A stretch of DNA of 64,000 nucleotides from Porogramme epimiltina (GCA_900155495.1 FTLJ01000162.1:1-64000); one strand, 5' to 3'. Positions 22,493-34,800 are shown, counted from the stretch's first letter. Notes: generated by a model from the letters alone, not told the origin. Numbers and translations are program-made.

Positions 22493-24495
22493 CTACAAGG
22501 CATCGAGGAAGGCGGTCACATCCCGCCGCGACTCACCAGCCTCCTCCCATTCTCCGAGCACCGCTTTCCTCAGTCCCTCCAGGTGCGCCCGTTTCTCTTT
22601 GCCGTCCTCTCCGAACGCTTTCGTCAAGACATCACGAGCCTCCGTCTTCAGCGCGTCAAGGGTTCCGACGGGCGTGTACCCGGTGCGATAGATAGTCTTG
22701 AGCCCCAAACCAGACCGTACTTCTAGCAGTTCATAGGCACAGCGATGATGATCGGTCATCAAAATCGCGTTCATGGGCTGGTCCGCGCGGAATGGCCAGA
22801 GTATCATCGGTACATGTGACGCGATGGCCTCGGTCAACCCATTGTGTCCGCCGTGTGCGACGAACCAGCCAGTAGCAGAATGATCGAGAATGAGTTGCTG
22901 AGGAGTCCATGGCGACAGCAGTCCCTTTCCGTACGCCGTGACCTTCTCCCTGACTTCGTCCGGAACGGGTCCAGCCAATGGAGATGCGTGGCTCAAGATC
23001 TATATTGTTCGCACGAGTTAGCCGTCTCGCTAAATGGGGAGTGTGCGCCACGTACGAAAGGGATATTGAGTTCCATGACCACGTCAAGGAAGGCCCAGAG
23101 CTTCTCCGGGGTCATGACCGGCCAAAAGTGGGAGCCGAAAGATATCTGCGTGGAAAGATAAACTTCAACATCATCGTAATTCAAAGCCAAGCAGACGTAC
23201 ATAGAGTAGTGACTTCTCCCCAGAGGTCTTTAGGGTTTGGTCTAAGAACGCCTCGATTTCGGCTGCCTCTTTGGATTGCTTCTTCTCGTTGTCAGAAGCG
23301 GTCACGGATGGCGGAGGAAGAAGGGGTCCTGTGAGGTATGCCTGATGCCCCTTTTCCGCCATCCAAGCCTTGGCTGCAGCCACCGCCTCAGGTTCGTAGG
23401 AGCCCGAGGTGATGAGGAACATGCCATCCAATGTTTCGAGAGTCCTAGGAAATATTGTATCATGTTGTGTACTAATCTATATCACCATGATGTTGACTTA
23501 CTCGTAAACCCTTGGAATGACTTGAACTCCGAAGTCGGGCGGCATAGGGAACTATAGCGGTATATGAGCATCTCTAGTCATCCTAGGAAAGCTAGGCGTC
23601 GCGTACATCCTGAGGAGTATTCTCATAATCGTGCATTGGCGGCAAGCCGGGGAGGCGCACCACCTCCGATGACGCTCCGAAGCCAATCTAATTCGTGAAA
23701 TTGGTATCAATGTCTGAAGTAATTCTCTCAGTATGGCGCACGTACCTCCTCCACAGCCTCTGCGTAGGTCTGCCCAGTGCGGCTGGATTGCTCTTCTGCT
23801 CTGATGCGAATGTTTCCCTTGCCGCCGTACTTCTCTGGCCCGAAAACCTGCAATAGGTGGTACACCATTCCGGGATACCACGCATGGATCTTGACCGAGT
23901 TTCCGCTAATGGACTTAATGGCCTGGATATCGAACAGGGCAAAGAACTGATGATGGGAGGTCGATGATGAGCACTCTCTATAACTTTACGCTGTACGAAA
24001 TAGCTCCTCACGTCGATGATGACGGCATTTGGCTTCACAATAACGGGGTAGCTGGTACCGCTGCGGGCGCACACCAAACTCTCTTCCGCTGAGGCGAGGG
24101 TGCTCCAGGCCTTCGCAAACTTGCCCTCCAGATCGGGTTCTAGTAAGCCTATGTACCCGATGGAGATGAGCCTGTATCGCGCGCGTTAGGAACGATTTCC
24201 GCAGTAGTCCACTTGTCCTAACTCGCCTCACACGGCTCGCGGCCTCGTCCCCCTCGCCGAAGCTTCGGGAAAGCTCCTTCTTCACGCGGTCGTATAAGCC
24301 GTCCGTAGTAAGGAGTGTCACGTGGATGTTTGGACGCAGGCTAACAAGCCGCGCGGACAGGGTTGTGAGCGGACGCACATGGCCTGGAGAATGCAATTGC
24401 TTCGTTAGTTCACTTTAGTTCAAGAAGACGCAATGACACTCACCCCAAAGCTGGAGCGCGTAAGCGACAACATGTTTCTGTGTCGGGACGGACAT
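22493..24495 (-). CDS. UDP-glycosyltransferase, family GT1, copy D
   Basis: Fourth gene of the array. Start at 24495 (MSVPTQKHVVAYALQLWG), then after intron 1 HVRPLTTLSARLVSLRPNIH. Later landmarks are FGPEKYGGKGNIRIRAEEQ, FLITSGSYEPEAVAAAKAWM, then YLTGPLLPPPSV, and SFGSHFWPVMTPEKLWAFLD. The last exon (22493-22996) is continuous from SHASPLAGPVPDEVREKV through [30 protein letters not shown] and LWPFRADQPMN to FLDAL. So it lacks the intron that the other five copies have just before the (I/F)xWPF block. The PSPG-like region is complete. Substitutions such as HSATG for HPATG and FRADQP for FGADQP set it apart. Intact. Confidence 0.9.
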
Positions 24496-25158
24496 AGCAG
24501 ATTTAGCCTAGGAGTAGGGGAAAGAGGAGCTGTGGTGGAGTGCGGTCCTGCTACTGTCGCCGTCCCTTTTACACCACCGCTGCTTCGCCTCCCGAAGTGC
24601 GGGTACGTTCACAGCGGAACCCCCGATGGCGACCCGATAATGAGCGCCGGTACAGCGCGACCGCATTGTCACGGCATATCAGGGGGACATTAACGCATCC
24701 CCTTTCGCCTCGCCGATGCATCTTCGTCTGGAAAGCCCCTGTCAGTGTTCAGTTATTCCATATAGAGTGACCTTTTCAAACCGTAGATGTGATGCGCCCA
24801 CAGGTATTCTGATCGCTTGTGGTTCCTTCCAAGAATTATTTTGAGGGACCGCTGTGGCTCACACGTACGTTAAACCATGGGCGCACCCACGAAACGATGC
24901 AATGTGGTCTCCTCATGTCTAATGTCGTCAGTAGAACCGGCTTTGTCACCTTGCGGATGTACCCATCGGAGCCATCAGCGCGATCATTTCCATATCACAG
25001 TTTGAAATACAATATCAGAGTATGGAGACAAGCTGCGATAAATGTGAGTCTTCTAAGATACAAGTTCTACTTTCTATTGAGTAACTAGGTTAAAAAGAAC
25101 GTCCTGGCTGAGGATGCATAAAAAGACTCGCCAGTGATCCTCTAGGGTCTAAAGAAAT
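24496..25158. other. intergenic between GT1 copies D and E
   Basis: About 0.66 kb, promoter of copy D and 3' side of copy E. AT-richer than the genes. No coding or RNA feature recognised. Confidence 0.45.
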
Positions 25159-27296
25159 TCAATCGAATCCGGATGACTGCAAGTTGTCCAAGAACAAGGT
25201 GACGTCTCGCATTGACGAGCCGCCCTCTTCCCACTCCCTCAACACTGCCTTCCGTAGGATCTTCAACCGTTGGCGTTTCTCCTCGCCGTCTTCCCCGAAC
25301 GCCTTCACGAGCACGTCCCGCGCTTCTTCTTTGATCGCTTCCTCCGTTCCCACAGGAGTGTACCCGGTGCGATAGATCTGCTTAAGGCCGTGCCCCGAGC
25401 GCACCTCTAGCAGCTCGTACCCGATCATATGTTGTTCCGCCACCATGATCGCGTTCAGCGGCTGATCCGCAGAGAAAGGCCAGACAATCCTGCGACATAC
25501 GGATCAGGGCGGAACTTAGGTACGGATGCAATATGCTTGAAACTTACAATGGCACCCCCGACACCATCGCTTCTGTGAGGCCGTTGTGTCCTCCGTGGGT
25601 GACGTACCAGCCGGTGGCCTGGAGATGAGATGTTAAAGAAAGGGCCTCCCCTCAAAGTTGAACATCACGTACCGGGTGATCGAGGATGAGCTGCTGTGGG
25701 CTCCACGGAGACATGATGCCCTTGCCGTACACTTTCACCTTCTCCTTGACCTCATCGGGTATTTCGGCGAGTGGAGAAGCATGACTTAGGATCTGTATTA
25801 CCAAATGCGTGAGCGCACGGAGTGTACTGTATACAAATATGTCACTCACGAATGGTATACCAAGTTCCATGATCACGTCGAGGAACGCCCAGAGCTTCTC
25901 CGGAGTCATCGCAGGCCAGAAGATGGAGCCGAATGAGATCTACAAGAGATATTGTCAGATTTAGGGGTACTTTCGTCGAAACGTCTGCATCCCGTACGTA
26001 AAGTAGTGAGTGCTCTCCTCGTTCTCCAAGAGTCTCGTCCAGGAACGCATGGATCTCCTCGGCCTGATGGGACTGCTTCTTCTCGTGGGCTGCTGCCGTT
26101 GCTTTGGACGCGGTGGGGAGAAGAGGCCCGATGGAGTAAACCGGGCGTGCGGTCTCCGCGAACCAAGCCTTGCAAGCCGCAATCGCCTCCGGCTCATATG
26201 CTTCCGGAGACGTAAGAAGCGCTCCATCGGTTATCTGCAACGTTCTATAGAGGATACAATGAGTAACACGAGCTCCAGTTCACCGAGAGTACTTACTCGT
26301 GGACATACGGCAGGAGGTGGATTCCAAGTTCCTCCGAGTTCGGAAACTATTCATGTTTGAGTCGGCGAATCACAGCGGGAATGTACAATACAATCAAACT
26401 CACATCCTGAGGGTCGTGCTCATAATCGTACATTGGGGGTAAGCCAGGAAGGTGGATAACCTCTCCATTTGCCTTGAAGCTTAGCTATATGCGGTGGTCA
26501 GGATACGAACGCGACGCGACGTGAGTTGTACCTTACCTCCCATGCAGCTTCTTCGAACTTGCGACCAGTGCGTTGCGCCTCTTCCTCCGCTCTCTGACGA
26601 ATGTTGCCCTTGCCGCCCATGTGTTCCGGTCCAAACAGGTAAAGGATGGCATACACCATACCAGCGAGCCAGGTATAGATTTTGACCGAGTCGCCGCTCA
26701 AGGCTTTGACCGCCTTGACGTCATTGATCGCAAACAGCTAGCAGGATAGCCGCACGGATGAGGTAAGCATCAAGTCTCGAGGGAACCAGCACGCACATCT
26801 GCAATAAGGGCTCTGGGCTTGGGCATGGGTGTATGACGGACGCCAGTGTGCGCGCATACAGCTTCTTTCTCAGAGATAAGAGCTTGCCACATGTCATGGA
26901 AGCGCGGGTCGTCACTGGAAGTAACCAAGGTCTCTGAATGGCCAAGAGAGACAATCCTGGATGCACGGTCATTAGCTATCGCTACGTACGATAACAAGTA
27001 ATCCTATACCTCACGCGCTGAGCACATTCTTCATGGTGATCGTCAAAGCTGCGCGCCAGCTCCCTCTTGATGCGGGGGAAGTAGCCATCACTGGTGAGTA
27101 ACGTTATATAGACGTCCGGATGGAGTTTGGTCAATTGAGCACAGAATGTGACAACAGAGCGAGCGTGTCCTTCGAAGTGCGAGTCAGAATCCTGTATCAT
27201 TTGGGACGGGGAGATCGGAGAACACTCACCCCAAGCCTGTATCGTTTGCACCACGATATGACTTGGCGGAGGGGTCGTCGTCGTGAGGCCAGGCAT
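25159..27296 (-). CDS. UDP-glycosyltransferase, family GT1, copy E
   Basis: Fifth gene of the array. Start at 27296 (MPGLTTTTPPPSHIVVQTIQ then AWG), giving a longer N-terminus than the other copies. Intron 1 separates WG from HARSVVTFCAQLTKLHPDVY, where Ser replaces the Pro of the usual HxRP. Then FGPEHMGGKGNIRQRAEEE, RPVYSIGPLLPTASKA and SFGSIFWPAMTPEKLWAFLD. The PSPG-like part is [13 protein letters not shown] / ATGWYVT then HGGHNGLTEA, with an intron between DHP and ATGW (near 25618-25673) that copies A-D lack. It ends RDVTLFLDNLQSSGFD at 25159, six residues past the end of most copies. Shares the extra intron and the WYV variant with copy F. Confidence 0.9.
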
Positions 27297-28286
27297 GGTA
27301 GATCGAAGTTCGTTACTGGACACTGTCGAGGGAAGGGGTTTGTATGTTTGTCGCCTCGGGTAGGCGACTTTACATACCCGCTTCATGCTTGCTGTGCGTT
27401 CGACCTTTTTGGGACCGGGCACCGTAAGACGCCTACACAACGCGGCGATCACAACATGGCGGCCTGCGCTGGCGGCCAGGTACGTTTCGTCCACAAGGCC
27501 CAACAGGCCCGGCGGTATCGCGAACACTGGGAGGCTTGACCAGAATCATCAAGATATCTTCAGCAGCACCAGGGAAGATTCCAATTTTCCCACATCGCAC
27601 TTGTACTCGCTGTTGCGATCCCCCTATGTCAAGCGCCTACCGTGTCCCTGGTTTCTGAAGTTCCCAAGTTCCCATCTCCAGTCTGTGCAAACTGATAAGC
27701 CATTCTTGGTGAAGCAGTGCCACGAAACGAGGTGCCAGCAGGGCTCACCGGATGGATAGGCTACTGGGTGGAGTACGGCGGCCAGTCGGGTATGGCGCCA
27801 GCGCCGGGGCTGGACCTCGCGAAGGGGCCATTTTCGTAGAAGCGCGAGGCTGGCCTTTCCAGGACGCAAACGAGGTTGCCCGGCGTGCGGTAGAACTTGC
27901 TGCGGCGGCGCCCGGTTCCGGCACTGGATGGGAAGCGCGCCCTGTGGGAAAATGCACTGGTAAGCTGGGCCGCCGGCGGCCTCGCCGCAGTCACCAACGC
28001 ACACCAGCTCAAACGTTCGAAAGTACAAAAGGGATACCGTGTTGGTACCTCGATCTATTCGATGTGTGACATTCGGTCATGGCGGATACAGAACGGAACG
28101 AGCAGACGGCAATCTAGACACAGATGGGACTGGGTGCGGCCGCCGCTGAGCGCCGGATTCCCTCCAAACAGGGTTGCCTCTAAACATGTATCTAGGCGGA
28201 GCCCGAGCCCGTCAACCATCGACGGATCGCAATCAGGATGTGACGACTCACCAAAGTGCATCTAGGACGTGTGCCCGGAGGGGGTT
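27297..28286. other. intergenic between GT1 copies E and F
   Basis: About 1 kb. The left part is the copy E promoter. The 27740-28060 part is GC-rich with open frames on both strands and no domain, start context or splice pattern that persuades me. It could be a remnant of an inserted element, but no terminal repeats were found. Confidence 0.4.
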
Positions 28287-30423
28287 CTACGCTGTCAGTG
28301 TGCTGAGGAAGATACGCGCATCCCGTAATGCCGCACCACCCTCCTCCCACTCGCTGAGCACCGCCTGCCTCAGCCCCTCGAGCCTCTCTCGCTTCTCGAC
28401 GCCGTCCTCTCCAAATGCCTTCGTCAGCACATCACGTGCCTCAGCTTTCACCGCTTCCACGGTACCGACAGGCGTGTAACCAGTCCGATATATCGGACGG
28501 AGCCCGTTTCCCGAGCGAACTTCGAGGAGCTCATACCCGATGTTATGCACATCCGTGACCATAATAGCGTTCAGCGGCTGGTCGGCACTGAACGGCCATA
28601 CGATCCTAAGGCAAGTGTAGTTAGCGCGCAGTCGATAAATAAAGAGCTACAAATGACAAACATTGGAACGCCCGACCCGATCGCTTCAGTGAGTCCGTTG
28701 TGTCCCCCATGGGCCACGTACCAACCGGTAGCCTAGAGACGCACAGTAGCATTAGAAGATGAAATAAGGAGCGATGAAAATGAGGGAACCATACAGGGTG
28801 GTCAAGGATGAGTTGTTGTGGGGTCCAAGGCGATACAATACCCTTGCCGTACGCTTTAACCTTGTCCTTTACCTCGTCAGGCACTACAGCCATCGGGGAC
28901 GCATGGCTCAGTATCTGTAGTGCAACATTTGTTCATATCCTCGCCGTGGACGTCGATACTGGCATGCAACATACGAAAGGGAGGTTCAGTTCCATGACGA
29001 CATCGAGGAAGGCCCACAACTTCTCGGGAGTCTTTACAGGCCAAAAGATTGTTCCGAAGGAGATCTAAAGATACGGGTTAATTTACACCAAGTCCACCGC
29101 TGTTAGAAGAGCCTTACGTAGAGGAGTGACTTCTCCCCGTGAGTCCTAAGCGTTTCATCGAGGAATGCTTGGATCTCGGCCGCCTCAGTGGACTGCTTCA
29201 TCTCGTTTGCTGAAGCGGTTGCCTTGGAGGCCGGTGGGAAGAGGGGTCCCGCTGCGATGACAGGACGACCGGTTTCTGCGTACCATGCTCTACAGGCAGC
29301 CACTGCGCCAGGCTCATATGACTCGGGTGTTATCAACAATGCTCCATCGAGGAGGTCCAACGCCCTGATGAATGCCACGAAATCAATAGTGCATAAACCG
29401 GACTATTTATGACTGCGCATACTTACTCTCTTGCACGCGGGAAAATCTGCACTGCAATCTCTTCAATTATGGGGAACTGCGTTCTTGATGTTAATCATGC
29501 GAGAGCAAGAGGGTTCGGCGCACGGACGTACATCTTGAGGGAGATGTTCATAATCATACATTGGAGGCATGCCAGGGAGGCGGAAAATCTCTCCTCTTGC
29601 TTGGTAAGCCATCTGCCTATGTTTCAGCACCGATGCGAGTAGGGAAAAGACGGGACAAGTTATACCTCTATCACCACCTCCTTGAAAGTTCGGCCAGTGC
29701 ATCGTGCCTCCTCCTCGGCTTTTACCCGGACATTACCTCTCCCACCTAGGTGCTCCGGCCCAAAAAGAGCCAGTATGGCGTACAACATGCCGGGGTAAAG
29801 CGTGTAGGCTTTGACACTGTCGCCGCTAAGCGCCTTGACGGTGTTGGCATCGTCGATGACGAAGATCTAAGAGTCGTAATCGCGTGGACTCATGATCAGG
29901 ATTTAACGATGAGGTATACATGGCACGTACATCCAAGAAGACTGCCTGGGGTTTCGGTAGCGCGGCATGAATTACGCCAGTCCGTGCACAAACTGGAGCG
30001 TCCCCAGCAATGAGAGTCTTCCACATATTCTCGAATTTCACGTCGTCGCCCTGAGGAAGCCCCATGTCTCCGCGGTCGCCGAGCGAGATCACTCTGAATA
30101 CACCCGACCCAGACGTGAGTAAGCTGGTGTCATTGGAAAAGAGACGCGTACCTGATCCTCTCAGCACATCCTTCTTCGCCTGGGTCGTAGCTACGGGACA
30201 GCTCTTTCACCATACGGTCAAAGAAAGCGTCCGTCGTAAGTACTGTCACATATATATCCGACTGCAGTTTTGTCAGGCGAGCACAAAAGTTTACGAGAGG
30301 GCGAGCATGGCCTTGCACAACCATAGTCAGTGCTGTTTGAGGGTTTATGGAGAAAAATGGACCACGCTCACCCCACGCCTGCATAGTGTGCGCTACGAGA
30401 TGCTTGGATCGAGTGGAAACCAT
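28287..30423 (-). CDS. UDP-glycosyltransferase, family GT1, copy F
   Basis: Sixth and last gene of the array. Start at 30423 (MVSTRSKHLVAHTMQAWG); intron 1 precedes HARPLVNFCARLTKLQSDIY. Then come [56 protein letters not shown], then LLITPESYEPGAVAACRAWY, and SFGTIFWPVKTPEKLWAFLD. The donor-site block is split by an intron (DHP / ATGWYVA, near 28733-28797) at the same place as in copy E. HGGHNGLTEA and VWPFSADQPLN follow. It ends RDARIFLSTLTA at 28287. Sister of copy E by intron position and residues. No frame break seen. Confidence 0.9.
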
Positions 30424-30505
30424 GTTGTGGCGAAGGTTATCGTCGATGGCGGATTCGCAACACTGTCTGTACGGTGATGCTTGGACTGTCTGCAGGGGAA
30501 GGTCT

Positions 30506-31165
30506 TTAAGTATACCCCCAAGATGCCATCGCCGCCGAGGCTATCACTAACCCACCCTCGCTACGCCGTTCTCGGTACACAGCGGCGTTTGCGCGCCTGG
30601 TAACTGCTGACTGTCGCGTCCGTGCCTCCAGGCTGGACGGTGGTGCAGAGCGCTGAAATACCCCGACTGGAGATAGAGATGGGCCAATGTGCTTTTGGTG
30701 CATGGCAGTAACTTTCGACGTGCCGATCTGCTTCTTGACTTCTCGTTTCCCACCCTCGGTGCGCATAAGCGATATCCTATAGTTAGTATTCCCGTCAGCG
30801 CGGCCATGACAAAATATAATGACGAGACCTACGGTTTGCCAGCACGAGGCGCACAAAGGTAATGGAAAGCCGGGGCCCGGGCACGCTTCAGTTTCGTGAA
30901 CCGTCGCAGTCAGAACTGACTGGAAGCGGATCAGCTTGATAATCGCTACGTTCATCGGAATATGAGACGGGTAGAGAGACTTACGTAGTGCAGAATGCGT
31001 GATCAACCCTTTAACCCAAGTCCTGATAGCCTCATTATAAACGACATGAGCGGAAAGGGCGTGAAGGACATACGGGGGGAACGTCGTGGGGAGAGGGTTA
31101 TGAGCCAAGACTTCGAAACTTGATTGCGACAGACTCTGCCACCACATAGCTAGCTGTGCAAACAT
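30506..31165 (-). CDS. doubtful small hypothetical gene
   Basis: An open frame of 219 residues starts MFAQLAMWWQSLSQSSFEVL at 31165. It contains intron-like segments: GTAAGT with a downstream CAG, and GTAGGTC ending in TACTAACTATAG. If both are spliced the frame stays open and ends at 30561-30563. The second part has a Cys-rich stretch (LPLCASCWQT). I recognise no family. It lies behind copy F of the glycosyltransferase array. The QKHI tetrapeptide in the unspliced frame recalls the copies' start peptide but is too short to count. Confidence 0.22.
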   Translation of the reverse strand: MFAQLAMWWQSLSQSSFEVLAHNPLPTTFPPYVLHALSAHVVYNEAIRTWVKGLITHSALRKSLYPSHIPMNVAIIKLIRFQSVLTATVHETEACPGPGFPLPLCASCWQTVGLVIIFCHGRADGNTNYRISLMRTEGGKREVKKQIGTSKVTAMHQKHIGPSLSPVGVFQRSAPPSSLEARTRQSAVTRRANAAVYRERRSEGGLVIASAAMASWGYT

Positions 31166-31898
31166 TTGCCTGTTCTACGCCCTCTAATGAGCCTCCAGCG
31201 AGCATTCAGGTACTACTAATCGCTCACCCATCTCCCCACGAAGAGTACCGGCAGACCCATCATGTCTATTCCTACTTTTGTGGTCCGGGGATGGGAAGGT
31301 CCTAGGGGCCAGGAAGTTGGTTCCTTTGGTTCCTAAGAAGTGTGAAGGCTGGTTTAAGGAGTGATCCTCGTAGTTGTGCCGGAAAGTTACGCGTAAATGT
31401 CAAAAGTTCAAAGTTGTGAGCACGGAGTTGAGAACACTGCGGGGAGCTGCTCGCCGCTGACACTGGTTGCGCGGCGCGCCGTTTCCGTGTTTGTAGTGTC
31501 ACGTGATCGAGTTTAGGCCCCACTGCCGCCCCAGGCGGCTTCTGGGGACCGGCACTGGCCGCCAACTAGCTGGTCACTGGGTGTTCGCCTAGTCGGATCA
31601 GGATTCGGGATCGTAGCCCACAATTCAGAGAAGGTTAGCGTTGTCCATCATAAGGTATGCCCTACCGTACTCAGATAACATCAGTTTCTTCTCTTGTGGA
31701 ACCCTCCAACCGTGACGCGGTCGCTGATCCCCAGTGGGTTATGGCAGATTAACGCTACCGACGACCGTACTAGATACGACCCCGATATTATTGTTTGCGA
31801 GATCTCGAGCTCTGTTTCGAGTATCATACATTGACACTCCCCCACACGAAACCCTCAAGATCCTTTGGCAGGCCCTGCACAGTATCCCAGTGCGACCC
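31166..31898. other. promoter region of the M1 aminopeptidase gene
   Basis: About 0.7 kb. No gene seen. An in-frame upstream ATG at 31734 would lengthen the aminopeptidase by 55 residues, some basic and hydrophobic; a mitochondrial form from that start cannot be excluded. Confidence 0.45.
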
Positions 31899-34800
31899 AT
31901 GACGAATCCAGACCAAGACTATCGCCTCCCGAAAGATGTGACCCCGATCCACTATGATCTTAAGGTCTGGACGGACCTTGCTGAGCTCAAGTTTGAAGGA
32001 GTAGTGGAAGTTGTGTAAGTGCTGCAGTGATTGAACGAACTCGTCTGACAGATGTGGCGATTCGTAAGGCTGCAGGTCAACGTAGACACCTCTACAATCA
32101 CCCTGAATACTCTCGATCTGGACCTAGACGAGGTTCATCTTCGTTCCGAAGGGAGTGACGTGTCTCAAAGTGCCTCCTCGAAGGAGTACGAACCAGTGCA
32201 CCAGCGCATGACATTCACCTTTCCGAAGACCTTGCCAGCCCATTCGAAAGCTCGGCTTTCTATTACCTTTAGTGCGGAGATCACTGGCCACATGATGGGT
32301 TACTACAAGTCGATAGGAGGTCAAGATGGTAACACTGTCTACGCTTTAACGCAATTCCAGGTCAGCCCTACCATCATTCACTGTATGCTTCTCTGCTAAC
32401 GTAGTGCCGCAGCCAACTGCAGCCAGACGGGCGTTCCCCTGCTGGGATGAACCGGCACTAAAGGCCACATTTGCTATCACCCTCGTCTCGAAGAAAGAGA
32501 GTAAGAACATTAGCAACATGCCTGCAGTTCGTGAGGATACCTGCGCTATTGGAATCGCAGAAGAAGGTACGTGGTTGGCGAACAAAATCGTCTCCCTGCC
32601 TGAACCCTCGGAATGGAAAATCACCCGCTTTGATACGACTCCGCCTGTAAGTTTATTCTTGATCCGTTGTCCTGTTCACGCGGAAATTCACGTCGCGATG
32701 CTTACCACAGATGTCTACATACATCGTCGCATATGCGAATGGCCCCTTCGAGTACCTCGAGAGCTCCTACAAGAGCCCACTGAGCGGAAAAATCCGGCAT
32801 CTCCGCTTGTATGGTAAGTACCCCATAAGCAATCGCACGAGTGTGACATGTTCTTACCCGGGACCATGGTAGCAACTGCGGATGGTGTCGCCCAAACCCA
32901 GTTCGCACTAGACACTTTAGCCAAAGTCATGCCCTTATACGAGGAGATGTTTGACATCGAGTTTCCTCTCCCGAAGTTGGATATCCTTGCGGTAAGTCCG
33001 ATTGTCAATGGCTTCATAGCCCACCTAATATGAGAATCCTCAGGCTCACGATTTCGACCTTGGTAAGCGAAACTATGACACTTGCATGCTGTCATCCTTT
33101 GCTGAATTCACATAGGGGGCATGGAAAACTGGGTACGCAGAGCACTCATTGTGATTACAGTGCCCTCTGGAATTTGGATTCTTGTTGGTATAGGGCCTCA
33201 TTGTTTGCCGAGCGCAAGCTTTACTCTACGATATGGCGTCGAATAACATCAGGCAACAGCAATACATTGCGTCGATGGTCGGACACGAAGTCGCCCACAT
33301 GTGGTGAGTGGCTTTCCGCGATCCTAATATCCAATACAATGACGTTTGTTAGGTTCGGAGATATTACGACTATGGAGTGGTGGGATAACCTGTACCTCAA
33401 CGAAGGTAAGATGTGCTCCCTGGTATAAAGGAATCCTGTCCTGAGTTACATCTTACAGGGTTTGCTACATTGGTATGTTCGGCCATGCCTAAATCTATGA
33501 ACTCGTCTACATGATCCACCAAAGATGGGAGACAAAGCTATTCTAGGTGTGCTATTTGGTCCTTTATGCATAGATACGGTCTAACTGTGATTATAGAGAA
33601 GTAGGAGTATACTTTCCATATTGACGTTTGAAGCACTAAAGGGCGTTCATAGAATCTGGCCAGAGTGGAAACCTGACTCGGAATTCCTTGGTTCTAATTT
33701 TTACACTGCTCGCGCACTGGACGCGAAGCTTTCGTCGCATCCAATTGAGGTGGAATGTCCCGATGCCAACAAGGTGTTACAGGTATGTGATATCTACCGC
33801 CTCTTTCTGTGTCCAAATCTCAATATGAACGGGAGATTTTTGATGCCCTATCGTACGCAAAAGCCGCCTCGGGTAAATACTCAATACTCGTGGTCACGTT
33901 GTCCCTATGCTGAACGTCGTGTCCACAAGTGCTCCGAATGTTATCTAGCTACGTCGGGCAAGAACGCTTCCTCAAGGGTGTATCGGCTTACCTCAAAAGG
34001 CACATGTACAAGAATACGGTAACGAAGGACTTGTGGGATGGTATCCAATCTGCTACAGGTACGTCAACATGCATTTGAGGGTACCCTCGCCAACTAGTAT
34101 CCCTGCAGACCTCGACATACCGAGGATCATGGACAATTGGGTTAAACAGGTAAGCCCCAAATTGTGACCAGAAATTGAGAAGTCCCAACTTTATTCCTGC
34201 AGATGGGTTACCCAGTAATCTCAGTCACGGAAGGGAATGGCGGAATCCACATCCGACAAGACCGCTTCCTTGAAACTGGACCAGCACTCCCAGAACATAA
34301 TGAGACAATCTGGTGAGTATTCCTCCCAGATGTCGTCTACCTTCATATTCTCATAGGATAGCGTGATAGGATGGTCCCTATCAGCCTCGTCACGGCCAAT
34401 AACGACGGAAAACCCAGTGTTGATAACAACTTCGTTCTTGAGGAGCGCGAAGCATTTATTCCTCTCGATACGAGCAAGCCATTCAAACTGAACTCTGACA
34501 CTACGGGCTTCTGTATGTCGATTCATTCTTGTAGCCAGCTTCTCCTCATCTATGATTGCTCTCCCAGATGCAGTTCAGTACAGTGCAGATCGGCTGGTGA
34601 AGCTCGGACAGCAAGCTGCTTTGCCTAACTCGCCGTTCTCCCTGTCAGACAGGATAGGACTCGTCCGTGATGCGTTTGCACTCGCACGCTCTGGGCATAC
34701 GTCCGTAACTAGTGCGCTCGGACTCGTCAGCTCTCTCCTTGGAGAAAAGGAATGTTTGTAGGAGATCTAAGCCCCGGTTTTCGACGTTGACTCAAAACAT

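Noticed and set aside
33840..34090. apparent frameshifts in the aminopeptidase gene suggesting a pseudogene
   Set aside because: Standard introns (near 33784-33837, 33877-33931, 34056-34108) restore the full family sequence, including [16 protein letters not shown].
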